Source: Leuctra nigra
Lineage: Eukaryota; Arthropoda; Insecta; Plecoptera; Leuctridae
Assembly (NCBI GenBank): GCA_934045905.1
Contig: OW203769.1
Span: forward strand, 18,755,705-18,819,704
Length of the DNA stretch: 64,000 nt
Direction: 5' to 3'
Shown here: positions 20,701 to 31,298 of the stretch, one piece after another
Numbering within the stretch: position 1 is the stretch's first letter
Layout: the number at the start of each line of letters is the position of its first letter
Position numbers and translations under genes: made by a program
The notes under the pieces: generated by a model
The model's database searches: none
Told to the model about the DNA's origin: nothing
What the model saw: the letters and a program-made list of their open reading frames with translations, nothing else

Positions 20701-23700
20701 GCTCGGATATTCAACAATTTGTCGCACAGGACTCGGAATTGACAAGTCATGTGGATAATGATTGAGAAAAACATTAACTGTACAACGCCCATGAGAAACA
20801 GTGCAGTTCCCCAGGATGTGGTGTATATCACCACAGTGATTTCGCGGTATGGCGATATGGTGAGAATGTAAGGACAGTAGAACCTGGAAAATATTTTGCT
20901 TACATGTTCTTGAACATTATTATTGCATGAGCGTCCCCACGGTAAATACAGGCGGGACAATTTGACATTTTAATAAGGGGTTGGGTTGGAGGGGACAGGA
21001 ATTAGCAGTTCTGATTAGTTGAGCGAGCGTAGCGAGCGTCACCACGATACTCTTCTGTCACTTTCTCTGTGTATTATTTATTATTATTTTTGCCTGCACT
21101 GCTTAGGTCAAACCACACAACCAACCGATCTGAAATTTTGCACACATACTTATGTAATCTATGCGTTCTCTGGGATCGTTTTTAAAAGGGATCATGTGAT
21201 TGGTTCAAAACTTTAAAAAAAATCATTCGATTGGTTGGTCTGATCAATTTGAAATTTTGATGAGTCATTACGACCAACATTGTCCCCAATCTTACATAGT
21301 TTAAGCCAAATCCTCCCACTGGTTAAAATTTAAAACCATATTTACTGTGTTTTTGAAATGTAAAATAGAGCCCTTTGACCGACCAACTTAAAACTTTCCA
21401 TGGCCATTAGTACCAACTTTTTAGGTATTTTTGCCATTTTTCAGTCTAATCTGTAGTTATTTTCCTTTTTAGAACATTTTATTTCATTCTCATGAAATAT
21501 TTGAAAAATGTATACTACATTTTCATCCCTGCCTTCTTTAAGCTTATCTGCTTCAAGGCCTGTAGAGCAGCCAAACAGACCACAATTTACAATAAAATGA
21601 AAGCATTTTTGAGCTACCGCGTATCAAGTCGGATGTAGTACGAAGGCCAAATCCTCCAATTGGTTAAGTTTAAATCATATCTCAATCTGATTGGTCGACA
21701 ATCAAAATGTTCCGATTAAGTTCAAATTGTGCATGGTGATCAAGACCAACATAGTCTGAAATTTTACACATTGTACTTAAGCCCAATCAGTCAAGTATTT
21801 ATTGTTATTTTATGAGGTACTATGGGTTGTCAAAAGAGATTTCTGGAAAAAGTATATAGGTAAGTCACGACACAATGGATCTGTTATTCATCCAAAGTGT
21901 TTATTTGAGATTGGAAAACTGCAAAGAAAATCGTATTTCGTCATATCGTGTATGATGTATCGTATTAGCTGGGGATGTTGCACGAGTCTGTGCTCGCTCA
22001 TCAACGCATTGCACTGAGCGTTTTACTAGTCAGGTAATTGTGTAATTCCATGTGAAGAAAGTACCCCCCACCTTTCCTGGAGACGTCCATGCGTGGTGTA
22101 TTTGCATTTGAGAAATTCAAACTCACCCAACAATAGACAAGTCATCACGAAGTATAAAGTAAGCGGTTCCCAAGATACAATGGACCGAAACAATAACAAA
22201 TATTGCTCGTGTGGGATAGTTCATCAGGATGTCTGTCAACCTTGAGCTTCTCTTGACCATCGCTCTGTGGCGTGGCTTGCCAGTAGAATATTTCACGTTG
22301 ATCTCCTCCAGTGATGCCAACAGGCGACGCAACATTTCAGGACGTGAGTAAATGTTGTACAAATGATAGGTGCATAGCATCGAGACCACAAGTACAAGAA
22401 TTAATTTTGATGAAATATAAAATGTGATTGTGTTTCTATTCATGTAGAAATAAAGCCAGCGGTTGAAGAAAGCTTCAAAGCACATTTCAGCGATCGCAAC
22501 TCGAGGCAGGTAATATCTCAGACGACTCTTTAAGCTCTCCTTGACTTCACTGTTGTATGACGTCATACCTAGTAAACAACATATTATTATGCTTCTTTTG
22601 AACCTGGATCCATTATGAATATGAATTTAGACGGCTGAGTAGTGAGCGTGGCCTTGAAGAGAATTTTAATCGATTTTTATCAATATCTTTTACCAATGTA
22701 ATTTTTAATAAAATAAGGCTTTGTACGAGTTTTCAGAACAGATTAATAAAATTAATTTTATAGTTTGGAGTGGGTAATTAGTTTTATTTTGACCTACAGA
22801 TATTTAGTACCATATTTTTTTTACTAACTTTTTGGCACTAAACATTTGTATGACAAAATAAAAATAATAAACCACTCCAAGCTATGAAAATATTTTCATT
22901 GAACTGTTCTGAATACTCGTACAAAGCCTTATTTTATTACAAATTACATTGGTAAAAGATATTGATAAAAATCGATCAAAAAACTCTTCAAGGTCAAACT
23001 CACCATACCCAGCCGTCTTAATCATTAATAATTTAGGTGGGATGTCGTCAGCTGAGGGTTCAACCAGAGTGTATGGAAGCTACGTTGGAACAAGCACTTG
23101 CAACATCGGTGCAAGTTCTAAATAAAACGAGTCTTGCCAATTGAGGGGCCGGGTTGATAAACCAATGGTAAACCAAGTTATAGCAAGCTAACATGGGTTC
23201 AGTGGTGTGTTTACTTCACCTCCTTACAGTTGAAGCCTTCCGTAATGATTCTAAACCGAATTAAATGTCTAGTTGTCCCACTTGGTTGCATCGTAATAGG
23301 AAAGTTTGTCATCAAATATCTAATAGCGTTTTCCTCTGGCATGCACTGAATGAGAGCAAAGCATTGCTCTGTGACGTCATGCTCTGCACTAGTGCTGCAA
23401 AAAAAGCAATCCCATTGGAAAACATGGATATTTCCTGTGCTAACGTATCCTAAAAATAAAATAGCAATAAATTTCATAGAATTCGTTTTAGATCATAAAG
23501 ATAAGATCATTTAGATTATAAACAGCAACCATTTTTCAAGCGTCCATCTTGGAATATTCGAGTGCAATGGCTTGCACTGAGAATTTTCTCAGTGCGAAAA
23601 ATGTGCCCTCAGTGCGTGCAACTTTGCCAGTAGAAAACGCAAAAACACTCCAGTGCACACTGGATTTCCCAGTGGAAAACGATACCCGTACCCAGTGCAC

Positions 23701-24146
23701 ACTGAGTGTGCACCAGTGCAGCCAGTGGAAAACGCTATAAGCCAAACTGGTTAGTTAGATGGTTATCGAATCGACCCCTCAATTTGAAGTATTTAAAAAA
23801 CGAGCTACTTCAGAGAAGCGTAAGTGGGATGAAAATGGACAAGATAAGAAGTTTTAAGATCAAGAGATTCACCTGGTCGGGTAACAGATTAAGATCTCAC
23901 GGAAAATGAAAAGTTGGATTTGGTATTGGAGAGTTGAAAGGATTACCTAGACAAAGGAGAATTCCTAATAGAGAAGTGACAGGATGGATGAAGAGATCAA
24001 AGTGGTTTGCCAGAATGAATAGTTTACCTTTACACAGTGTCTCGGAGTAAATCATGGATTTATTACTCACCAAAGCCGTCCATGACATTGGTAATTGATT
24101 TGCAAATGGCTGCCTCTTCATCTCTCAATCTCTTTGGCAACGACAT
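17734..24146 (-). CDS. Odorant receptor (7tm_6) with a 33-residue tandem repeat insert
   Basis: Seven exons on the minus strand: 24071-24146, 22127-22568, 20883 down to 19639, 19379-19478, 18868-18972, 18648-18803 and 17734-17790. They total 2181 nt, or 726 aa, with all phases consistent. Start ATG 24146 gives MSLPKRLRDEEAAICKSI. Insect odorant receptors are seven-TM ligand-gated channel subunits with a cytoplasmic N-terminus that work with Orco in sensory neurons. Family evidence: exon 2 carries the N-terminal helices and TM1-3; exon 3 opens with FYCPYILTISPYREIT before TM4; the exon 5 region ends YSFLFDQLTEQ; the C-terminus LRTSYGYFSVL is the classic OR TM7 motif. Without the insert the protein would be about 429 aa, near the family norm. 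The insert is nine in-frame copies of a 33-aa repeat in exon 3 (19812-20702), between TM4 and TM5. The paralog is at 27254-31268. Confidence 0.82.
18215..18381. mobile_element. TTAA-flanked perfect hairpin MITE, family 3
   Basis: TTAA, then AGCTTGATTTACACGGGTCA, and the exact mirror ending AGCTTAA. The two arms pair almost perfectly over about 75 bp around a short CTTTCTCTGCTCAAAG centre. It lies in the last intron of the odorant receptor gene. Confidence 0.75.
19023..19324. mobile_element. Hairpin MITE in odorant receptor intron
   Basis: Left end ATACTCTGTTCCTAAGGCAG, right end CTGCCTTAGGAACAGAGTAT, giving at least 45 bp of inverted repeat including ACACACTCATTGTTCTCGTT. About 300 bp; it nearly fills the intron between exons 4 and 5. 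Confidence 0.75.
19812..20702 (-). repeat. Coding minisatellite, nine 99-bp units
   Basis: Nine contiguous in-frame 99-bp units with no stop and no length variation. Each encodes 33 residues starting ADSLEHI and ending ELSQGG; the centre is basic (KRRQKTENSRTPAER). Units 5-6 and 7-8 form a 198-bp higher-order pair marked by GQRTENC and AYSLEHI variants. The flanks are unique receptor sequence (CDKLLNIR before, AQPYPNVLSYLEEG after). Confidence 0.95.
21019..22029 (+). mobile_element. Dispersed GAGCGAGCG...CTAG repeat, copy 6 (full length)
   Basis: Starts TGAGCGAGCGTAGCGAGCGT, ends AACGCATTGCACTGAGCGTT then TTACTAG and T. About 1 kb without inserts, so it is the best reference copy here. It lies in intron 2 of the odorant receptor gene and provides the empty site for the family-2 TTAA MITE. 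Confidence 0.65.
22626..23021. mobile_element. TTAA palindromic MITE, family 1, copy 2
   Basis: Left end TTAGACGGCTGAGTAGTGAG, with one TTAA base mutated; right end CAGCCGTCTTAA. A full palindrome of about 395 bp in intron 1 of the odorant receptor gene. Confidence 0.75.
23310..23742. mobile_element. Element with AGCGTTTTCC ends
   Basis: ATAGCGTTTTCCTCTGGC at the left mirrors CCAGTGGAAAACGCTAT at the right. The interior is packed with CAGTGC/GCACTG words, making several nested hairpins. About 430 bp, non-coding. Confidence 0.6.
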
Positions 24147-25392
24147 GGCTGAGAATTGGCCTCACGCCAACTAAGAATGCACACTCGCGTAGTGAGTCTA
24201 CAACCGTCGTAAACTCACAAACTGACAAGGTGTGTTGAATCCAGACAATTGATTATTTGAGTATATTCCCTTGAATAAGTAACACGTAGCTCGAGAAAAG
24301 GTTTATGCATAATACAGAAGTACAAAGTATATCCTGCGGGAAATTGCCGTCTTTTGATAGCCTACATTTAATATCGTAATATCGTACTGGTTGTTGGTCC
24401 CGGGAAAACCAAAAGGTAGAAAACAAGTGAATCACTTATTCATAAAGTACATAAAATAGTGGCATTGACTTTTTAAAAAAAATTGTCTCTTAGCATGTAG
24501 ACACACATTTCAGCAAAGACAGGATCGTCAGTTCCCCCCCCCCCCCCCAAATTTGGGGGATTTGGGATCCCCCCAAATGTAACGTATGTTTTCAATAATA
24601 ATATAGAGACTCTTGACCAAATGTAACAGTTCAAATTTTGAGGTTGTTGAAAATATACTAGTTTTGTAGGTATTGGATGCTAACTTATGTATAAAAATAA
24701 AGAAAAACAATTTTAAATAATTCTAAATAATAAATACATCCATACTAGCCATATTGCGTATTTCATTAATTGTATTCATGCCCATTAATTAATAGCGATG
24801 TGAAAAATATATTCAAAATCACGTTTGTTCAAGAAAGAGCGTTAGTCCACAGATTTAATAATGCAAAATATTGACTAAATGGTTTTAAATTAAATATTTT
24901 GTTGCATTAAAAATTACCATTTTGTTATTAACAATTATTTAAGTAAGTTTATATAAAATAAAATAAAAATGCCGGAACTGGGATACAGTTTATCATTGTT
25001 TTCTCGGAATCACCACAAATGAACTGACGCCATCTTGAATAAGTGATTCGAGTGTAAAATCAATTCACAACTTTCGTCACTTTTTCATCGTTCCAACATC
25101 TAAATATTAAAACAGCTAGAGCAAACAACAGACAATCGCTAGAGCCAACAGATATGGTAAGAGCCCGGTAGTGGTTATAGTTAAGGAGAATTAGAATATT
25201 TTTTGTACTATTAAACTTTAACCTCAATTTGTTTTTATTATGATTAGGGAAATGCAAATTTTTCAGTGTAATTACAAGTTAACACCAACAAAAAAATACA
25301 CACAAAAAATTACAAGATTGTAAAGTAAATGTTTTACACGCGTCTACTTTAAAGTTTGAATACATTCAAAATTTAACATGTTTATTTTTTAA
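24147..25392. other. Region upstream of the first odorant receptor gene
   Basis: The promoter of the receptor should lie just above 24146, but no TATA or initiator can be assigned with confidence. A run of C (about 24534-24548) followed by a mirrored GGGGG is present. No exon is seen in the rest. Confidence 0.4.
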
Positions 25393-26351
25393 CTAGGAAA
25401 ACGCTCTGTGTAACGCGTTGATGAGCGAGCACGGACACGACACCAAACACCATAATATTCCTAAAGTATTAGTCCCAATAACCATGCAAAGTTTTAAGAT
25501 GATCGACTGAACCTTTATGATTAAAATGTTCCTTGTTAATATTCAAAAATCATAGGATCTATTTAAAAAATATATACCTGGGACCACTCATACGATATTA
25601 GTGTGTGTACACATATTATTAGATATTCAATTCAAATAGATATTTATTTAGCAATTTGCTACTATAATACTACATAAAACATTTATAATAACTAATATTA
25701 TTTACAATTATCTAATACTTACACATCTTACACAATATTAGACGATCTGTTGAACGGTCATATCAGTTTCATACGTTTGAAAGTTTCTGCTCTAACTACC
25801 TTGGAACTATAAAGAGTCGAGGTAGCCGTGATCAACATATTCGAGAAATTTGACAGCTAACACGCAAAATGTCCGTAAAACGTCAATAACTTTTGGAATT
25901 AAACACAGAGTTGTCTGAAAATTTAAAAAAAATACAGATAATGTTGGTCCCAATGACCATGCAAAGTTTTAAGTTGATCGGTCATACGGTTCTAGTTTAA
26001 ATTTCAAAAATCATATAAAATAATTTTTTAAATTTTAACCAATGGGAGAATTTGGCTGAAACTTTGTAAGATTGGGTACAATGTTGGTCGTAATGACTTG
26101 TCAAAATTTCAAAATGATCAAATCAACCAATCGAAAGATATTTTTTTAAAATGTGAAACAATCACATGTGCCCATTCAAAACCGATCCCAGGGACCGCAT
26201 AGATTACGTTAGTATATGTGCAAAATTTCAGATCGATTGGTTGTGCCTTTTGACCTGAGCAGTGAACACAAAAAAAAAAAAAAAAAAAAAAACATACTCA
26301 CAGAGAAAGTGCCATAAGAGTACCGTGGTGACGCTCGCTACGCTCGCTCAA
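25393..26351 (-). mobile_element. Dispersed GAGCGAGCG...CTAG repeat, copy 7
   Basis: CTAGGAAAACGCTCTGTG to GACGCTCGCTACGCTCGCTC, full length. It contains an A-run near 26270 and a small retroelement-like insertion at about 25626-25740. Confidence 0.65.
25626..25740. mobile_element. Short insertion with target duplication (SINE/LINE-tail like)
   Basis: Other copies of the host repeat read straight through ACACAATATCAGATCGATC. Here about 115 bp of AT-rich sequence (ATTTATTTAGCAATTTGC...) separates two versions of ACACAATATTAGA. This fits a short retroposed insert with a target duplication of roughly 13 bp. Confidence 0.5.
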
Positions 26352-26426
26352 TAAAGGAGTTAAAAAAAATTAATGTTTATAACGTCTATAATGCAGGATT
26401 AACCAATACTGGTCATATTACCCACT

Positions 26427-26575
26427 TAGGGCCGGTCTTTCAATGCCTTGCTAACTTTACAGTCAATTGGGACTAGATTGCCATGGCAACAACCAATGAC
26501 ATTCCTAGAATGACCACTAACTAACTGTTAAGAGCTAATTGAGACTTTAGCAGAGTATTGAAAGACCGGGCCTAA
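26427..26575. mobile_element. Hairpin MITE with GGGCCGGTCTTTCA ends
   Basis: TTAGGGCCGGTCTTTCAAT and its mirror ATTGAAAGACCGGGCCTAA bound about 150 bp with further internal pairing. No coding capacity. Confidence 0.6.
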
Positions 26576-27253
26576 AGGGCTCTTGCCCAATACAGTCAAT
26601 TAGGTTGGTAATTAAAAGCAAACATTATTATAGTTTGGTGGTCTTTATTGACGCAACATTCTGCAACTAGAGATGTATTGTTCATATGGACGAAGATAAT
26701 TGAAAGGTGATGATGGAAAATATTTCGTATGGATGGACTGTGGAAAAGAAGCGGTTGTGAACTAATATACTCATATAAGCAATAGGAAAGTGAAGTGAAG
26801 TTTTGATTTTAGAATAATAAATTTTTTATGAAAGTTGAGATGTTGTTGAAGATAGATGTGGTATTATTTTTGTTGTGTGATGAACAGTTTTCAAGGAACG
26901 AATTTACAAAGTTTGGTAGATTGTAGCTGTCCATGAAACACAATTTGACGTCACATGCCGAGTCTGACCGTAAAGATAATGTTAGCCAGAGCCGGTTCTA
27001 TGCATCCCGTAACACAGGGAACACGGCGTGTGACGTACAGCTTGTTTTTGCAGAGAAGTGAAATGTCGAAAACTAATAAATTAATTATGTGAAATATATT
27101 AAATTAAAAATATAATAAAATTTCCCTTTGCTCTTTGAGGATATTCTGTATATAAACAAAACATAGTCTCAACATTCACCTATTCCCCATTATTAGCAAT
27201 GGCAATCGTTTAATATTGCCATTTAGCAATAGCTTTTTTTCTGCCAAATCGAC
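26576..27253. other. Intergenic, no feature seen
   Basis: No exon is supportable in either strand between the hairpin MITE and the 3' end of the second odorant receptor gene. Confidence 0.4.
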
Positions 27254-30200
27254 TCATTTATTGACTTTGGAAAGTACTGAATAATACCCATAAGATGTTC
27301 GGAGAATCTGCAATGAGAAAATTATATTTAATAACAAGAATATATTACAATTGTCAAACATAAAATTCAAGTGTTATAATGACATATATGTATTCTCACA
27401 AAGATAGCCGTTTACAATTCGGTAAATCCACATAGTTTACCATATATACTAAATTTGATAATTTAATTTGTATACAAACAATAATAATTGTACTAAATTC
27501 TTTAATAATTATTAATTTACAATGCATCGATAGAAAATCACAAGTGCTGTGCATCACTGCTTGTGAATAATCCACGCTCTTAGAACTTACCGCTTGATAG
27601 GTCTCCAAGGAAAACGGAACATATCCAGCAGCCTTAAAGACAAGAGGTTGATTAGCCATCGACATCATGATCCGCATTGATCGCTTGAAGCTTGACGACG
27701 CTTCGAACCATTCACAACCGTAGAGAGCCTCCCTCACTGCCTCACACTGTAACACGGGACAAAAGGTTGATTAGCCATCGACATCATGATCCGCATTGAT
27801 CGCTTGAAGCTCTCAGACGCTTCGAACCAATCACAGCCGTAGACAGCCTCCCTCACTGCTTCACTCTGTAACACGGGACAACAGGTTGATTAGCCATCGA
27901 CATCATGATCCGCATTGATCGCTTGAAGCTCTCAGACGCTTCGAACCAATCACAACCGCAGCAGCCTCCCTCACTAGCGAGCTCTGTTTCAAAGGACATT
28001 TGTGCTGTTACAAATGGCGCCCAACTTCACAAGTAACTTCAAATATTCTTACCTGCTCTGTTAGTTGGTCGAAGAGGTAAGCGTAGATGAAGACGATGAA
28101 GGAGGCAATGAACATTATCGAGATAATCAGCACAGTAATAATATCAATTGTAGGAGCCTGCGAACATAAATTATGTGTGTATTCCTCCTTTTGTATTCCC
28201 TATTTGTATTTCCCCAGGCTATAGTAAAATGGAAAATATAGCTACCTAACCTACATTATATTAAAATATTTCCAACAGTCCTCTGCTGCTTACTTAAATC
28301 TATACTTATATTACGCAAAAAGCGCTTATGATACGAATATGCAACGTATCGACCATCGACGAAACCATTCGCAGGCGCGTCTGGAACCTGCGTCTGGACC
28401 AAATTATCAATATGCGCATGTACAATGGCTAAAATATATCTCTGCACATGCGCAGAACGATCACGTGATCCATACGCGGGTTTCAGCCACGGATTGCAAC
28501 AAAATGTGATGTCACCTCAAACCGAACTTTCATGGTCGATACGTTTCTTATGTTACACAGCAGTTTTATTCAAACGCCTACTTACCATCATTAAGTACAA
28601 AACTGCCAGACAAGTTGACGTAAGATAGAAAATCATTAAAACTAGATATATAATACGCAATTTATTTTCATACTCGCGAAATAACCTGAAAAAATATATC
28701 TTCGGTGAAGGAGACAGTAAATTCACAAAAATACATTACTAGCATAAGGGTGTACTACAGAATGCATCCCTACCTAATAAGCGCTTGGTGATGCTTGATG
28801 CATTCAACCAAGTGAGCCTGCATCACCAAATCCAGCTCACTACTTCCCAGAAATTCCTCTTTCGAGTCTGAGGGGGCCTTGGTTGTTCCTTTCCTCAACA
28901 GCATCCTGTTCTCAGTCTTCTGGCGACGCTTGGCCATGATGTGCTCGGTTCTGTCAGCTCCTCCTTGACTTAACTCCATCACACTTAGCTCAGCTGGTGT
29001 TCGACTGTTCTCAGTCTTCTGGCGACGCTTGGCCATGATGTGCTCGGTTCTGTCAGCTCTTCCTTGACTTAACTCCATCACACCTCGCTCAGCTGGTGTT
29101 CGACTGTTCTCAGTCTTCTGGCGACGCTTGGCCATGATGTACTCGTGACTGTCAGCTCCTCCTTGACTTAACTCCATCACACTTAGCTCAGCTGGTGTTC
29201 GACTGTTCTCAGTCTTCTGAAGACGCTTGGCCTTGATGTGCTCGAGACTGTCAGCTCCTTCTTGACTTAACTCCATCACACCTCGCTCAGCTGGTGTTCG
29301 ACTGTTCTCAGTCTTCTGGAGACGCTTGGCCATGATGTGCTCGAGACTGTCAGCTCCTCCTTGACTTAACTCCATCACACTTAGCTCAGCTGGTGTTCGA
29401 CTGTTCTCAGTCTTCTGGCGACGCTTGGCCATGATGTGCTCGGTTCTGTCAGCTCCTCCTTGACTTAACTCCATCACACTAAGCTCAGCTGGTGTTCGAC
29501 TGTTCTCAGTCTTCTGGCGACGCTTGGCCATGATGTGCTCGAGACTGTCAGCTCCTCCTTGACTTAACTCCATCACACCTCGCTCAGCTGGTGTTCGACT
29601 GTTCTCAGTCTTCTGGAGACGCTTGGCCATGATCTGCTCGACACTGTCAGCTCCTCCTTGACCCAACTTCATCACACCTCGCTCAGCTTGTGTTCGACTG
29701 TTCTCAGTCTTCTGGCGACGCTTGGCCATGATGTGCTCGAGACTGTCAGCTCCTCCTTGACTTAACTCCATCACACCTCGCTCAGCTGGTGTTCGACAGT
29801 TCTCAGTCTTCTGGCGACGCTTGGCCATGATGTGCTCGAGACTGTCAGCTCCTCCTTGACTTAACTCCATCACACCTCGCTCAGCTGGTGTTCGACTGTT
29901 CTCAGTCTTCTGGCGACGCTTGGCCATGATGTGCTCGAGACTGTCAGCTCCTCCTTGACTTAACTCCATCACACCTTGCTCAGCTGGTGTTCGACTGTTC
30001 TCAGTCTTCTGGCGACGCGTGGCCATGATGTGCTCGAGACTGTCAGCTCTTCCTTGACTAAACTCCATCACATCTCGCTCAGCTGGTGTTCGACTGTTCT
30101 CAGTCTTCTGGCGACGCTTGGCCATGATGTGCTCGAGACTGTCAGCTCTTCCTTGACTTAACTCCATCACACCTCGCTCAGCTGGTGTTCGACTGTTCTC

Positions 30201-31268
30201 AGTCTTCTGGCGACGCTTGGCCATGATGTGCTCGAGACTGTCAGCTCTTCCTTGACTTAACTCCATCACACCTCGCTCAGCTGGTGTTCGACTGTTCTCA
30301 GTCTTCTGGAGACGCTTGGCCATGATGTGCTCGAGACTGTCAGCTCGGATATTCAACAACTTGTCGCACAGAACTCGGAATTGACAAGTCATGTGCAGAA
30401 TTATTGTGAAACACAGGAACTGTACTACGCTCGCCAGAAACATTACAAGTCCCCATTTTGTGAAGAATATCACCACAGTGATTTCGCGGTTTGGTGATAT
30501 GGTCATATCGTAAGGACAATAATACCTGGAAGATGTTTAAATTGATTAAATTGTACAATTTGACCACATTAGACGCTGATAAATTTTAAACGGTATCCCA
30601 AACATCAGAGATAATGCAAGGTGTTGCACTTCCCGCTTCCCAGGTAAAAATCATCGAACGAAACCCTCGAGCTTTTTAAACTATAATGATGAAAAAATGC
30701 TATTCCTTATTTGTATTTTGTTATAGAATTCCAGAAGTCGAAGGCGCCACCTCGTAACCCACCCTTCCCTTGTGAACGCCCATGAAGTTTGGAATGTTTG
30801 ACATACAAATAATGTAAATTCGCACTCACCCAAGTTTGGAAAAGTCGTCGCTAATGAAGAAACCGATATCCAGGAAATAATTAAACAAAACAAGAAAAAA
30901 TATCGCTCTAATGAGGCAATTCAATAGTATATCAATCTTCTCGGTACTTCTTTTCACCATCAAGATTGGCCGTGTCCCAAATGAACAGAATTTCACGTTG
31001 ATCTTCTCCAGTAATACCAGCATGTGACGTAGATTTTCAGGATAGACATAAACGTTAAATAAAAGACACGTGCATAAAATCGAGACTACCAGTGACAATA
31101 ACAATCCTGTCAAGATAAAATACGTGATTATATCTCTGTGGGTGTAAATAAATAACCAGCGGTTGACGAAAGCTTCGAAGCATAATTCAGCGATCAGAAC
31201 TCGGGGCAGATAATATGTCAGACGACTCTTCAAGCTCTTCTTTACCTCCCAGCTGTATGAAGCCATTC
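27254..31268 (-). CDS. Odorant receptor (7tm_6) with a 14.5-copy repeat insert, exons 2-7
   Basis: Exons on the minus strand: 31268 down to 30830, 30525 down to 28774, 28586-28685, 28053-28157, 27591-27746 and 27254-27307 (stop TGA). Exons of 100, 105 and 156 bp match the paralog at 17734-24146 exactly. With the proposed first exon at 48389-48461 the CDS is 2679 nt, 892 aa, in frame throughout. Features: SLKSRLTYYLPRVLIAELC before TM1; YYCPYDMTISPNREITVV before TM4; FREYENKLRIIYLVL leading into TM5; FIYAYLFDQLTEQ; C-terminal LRTSYGYYSVL. The repeat array in exon 3 (28908-30344) adds about 479 residues to the TM4-TM5 cytoplasmic loop; without it the protein would be about 413 aa. Exon 6 exists in three tandem versions, of which only the last is intact. 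The acceptor of exon 2 lies only about 30 bp from a large fold-back element. Confidence 0.8.
27764..27983 (-). pseudogene. Two extra partial copies of odorant receptor exon 6
   Basis: Segments at 27764-27865 and about 27883-27983 repeat the acceptor side of the exon at 27591-27746 (EAVREA, CDWFEASESFKRSM, MMSMANQP). Both stop at NQP and lack the rest of the exon and the donor. The outermost copy has a one-base deletion in the AAVVIG region that breaks the frame. Its flank (GGCGCCCAACTTCAC) matches the exon context of the paralog, so it is probably the original exon and the intact one the duplicate. Confidence 0.75.
28908..30344 (-). repeat. Coding minisatellite, 14.5 units of 99 bp
   Basis: Fourteen full and one half unit of 99 bp, all in frame with no stop. 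Residue variants mark subsets: ADRTEHI in units 10, 14 and 15, AELSVMEL in units 9, 10, 12 and 14, and terminal QGR in units 1-3 and 13. The array starts after CDKLLNIR exactly as in the paralog. It exits differently, into RMLLRKGTTKAPSDSKEE and then LDLVMQAHLVECIKHHQ. Confidence 0.95.
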
Positions 31269-31298
31269 CTGTTCAAGAACAGATTTATAGTTGGATTT

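Noticed and set aside
29976..30161. Plus-strand frame across the odorant receptor repeat array
   Set aside because: Antisense shadow of the 99-bp coding units; it is interrupted and not continuous across the array.
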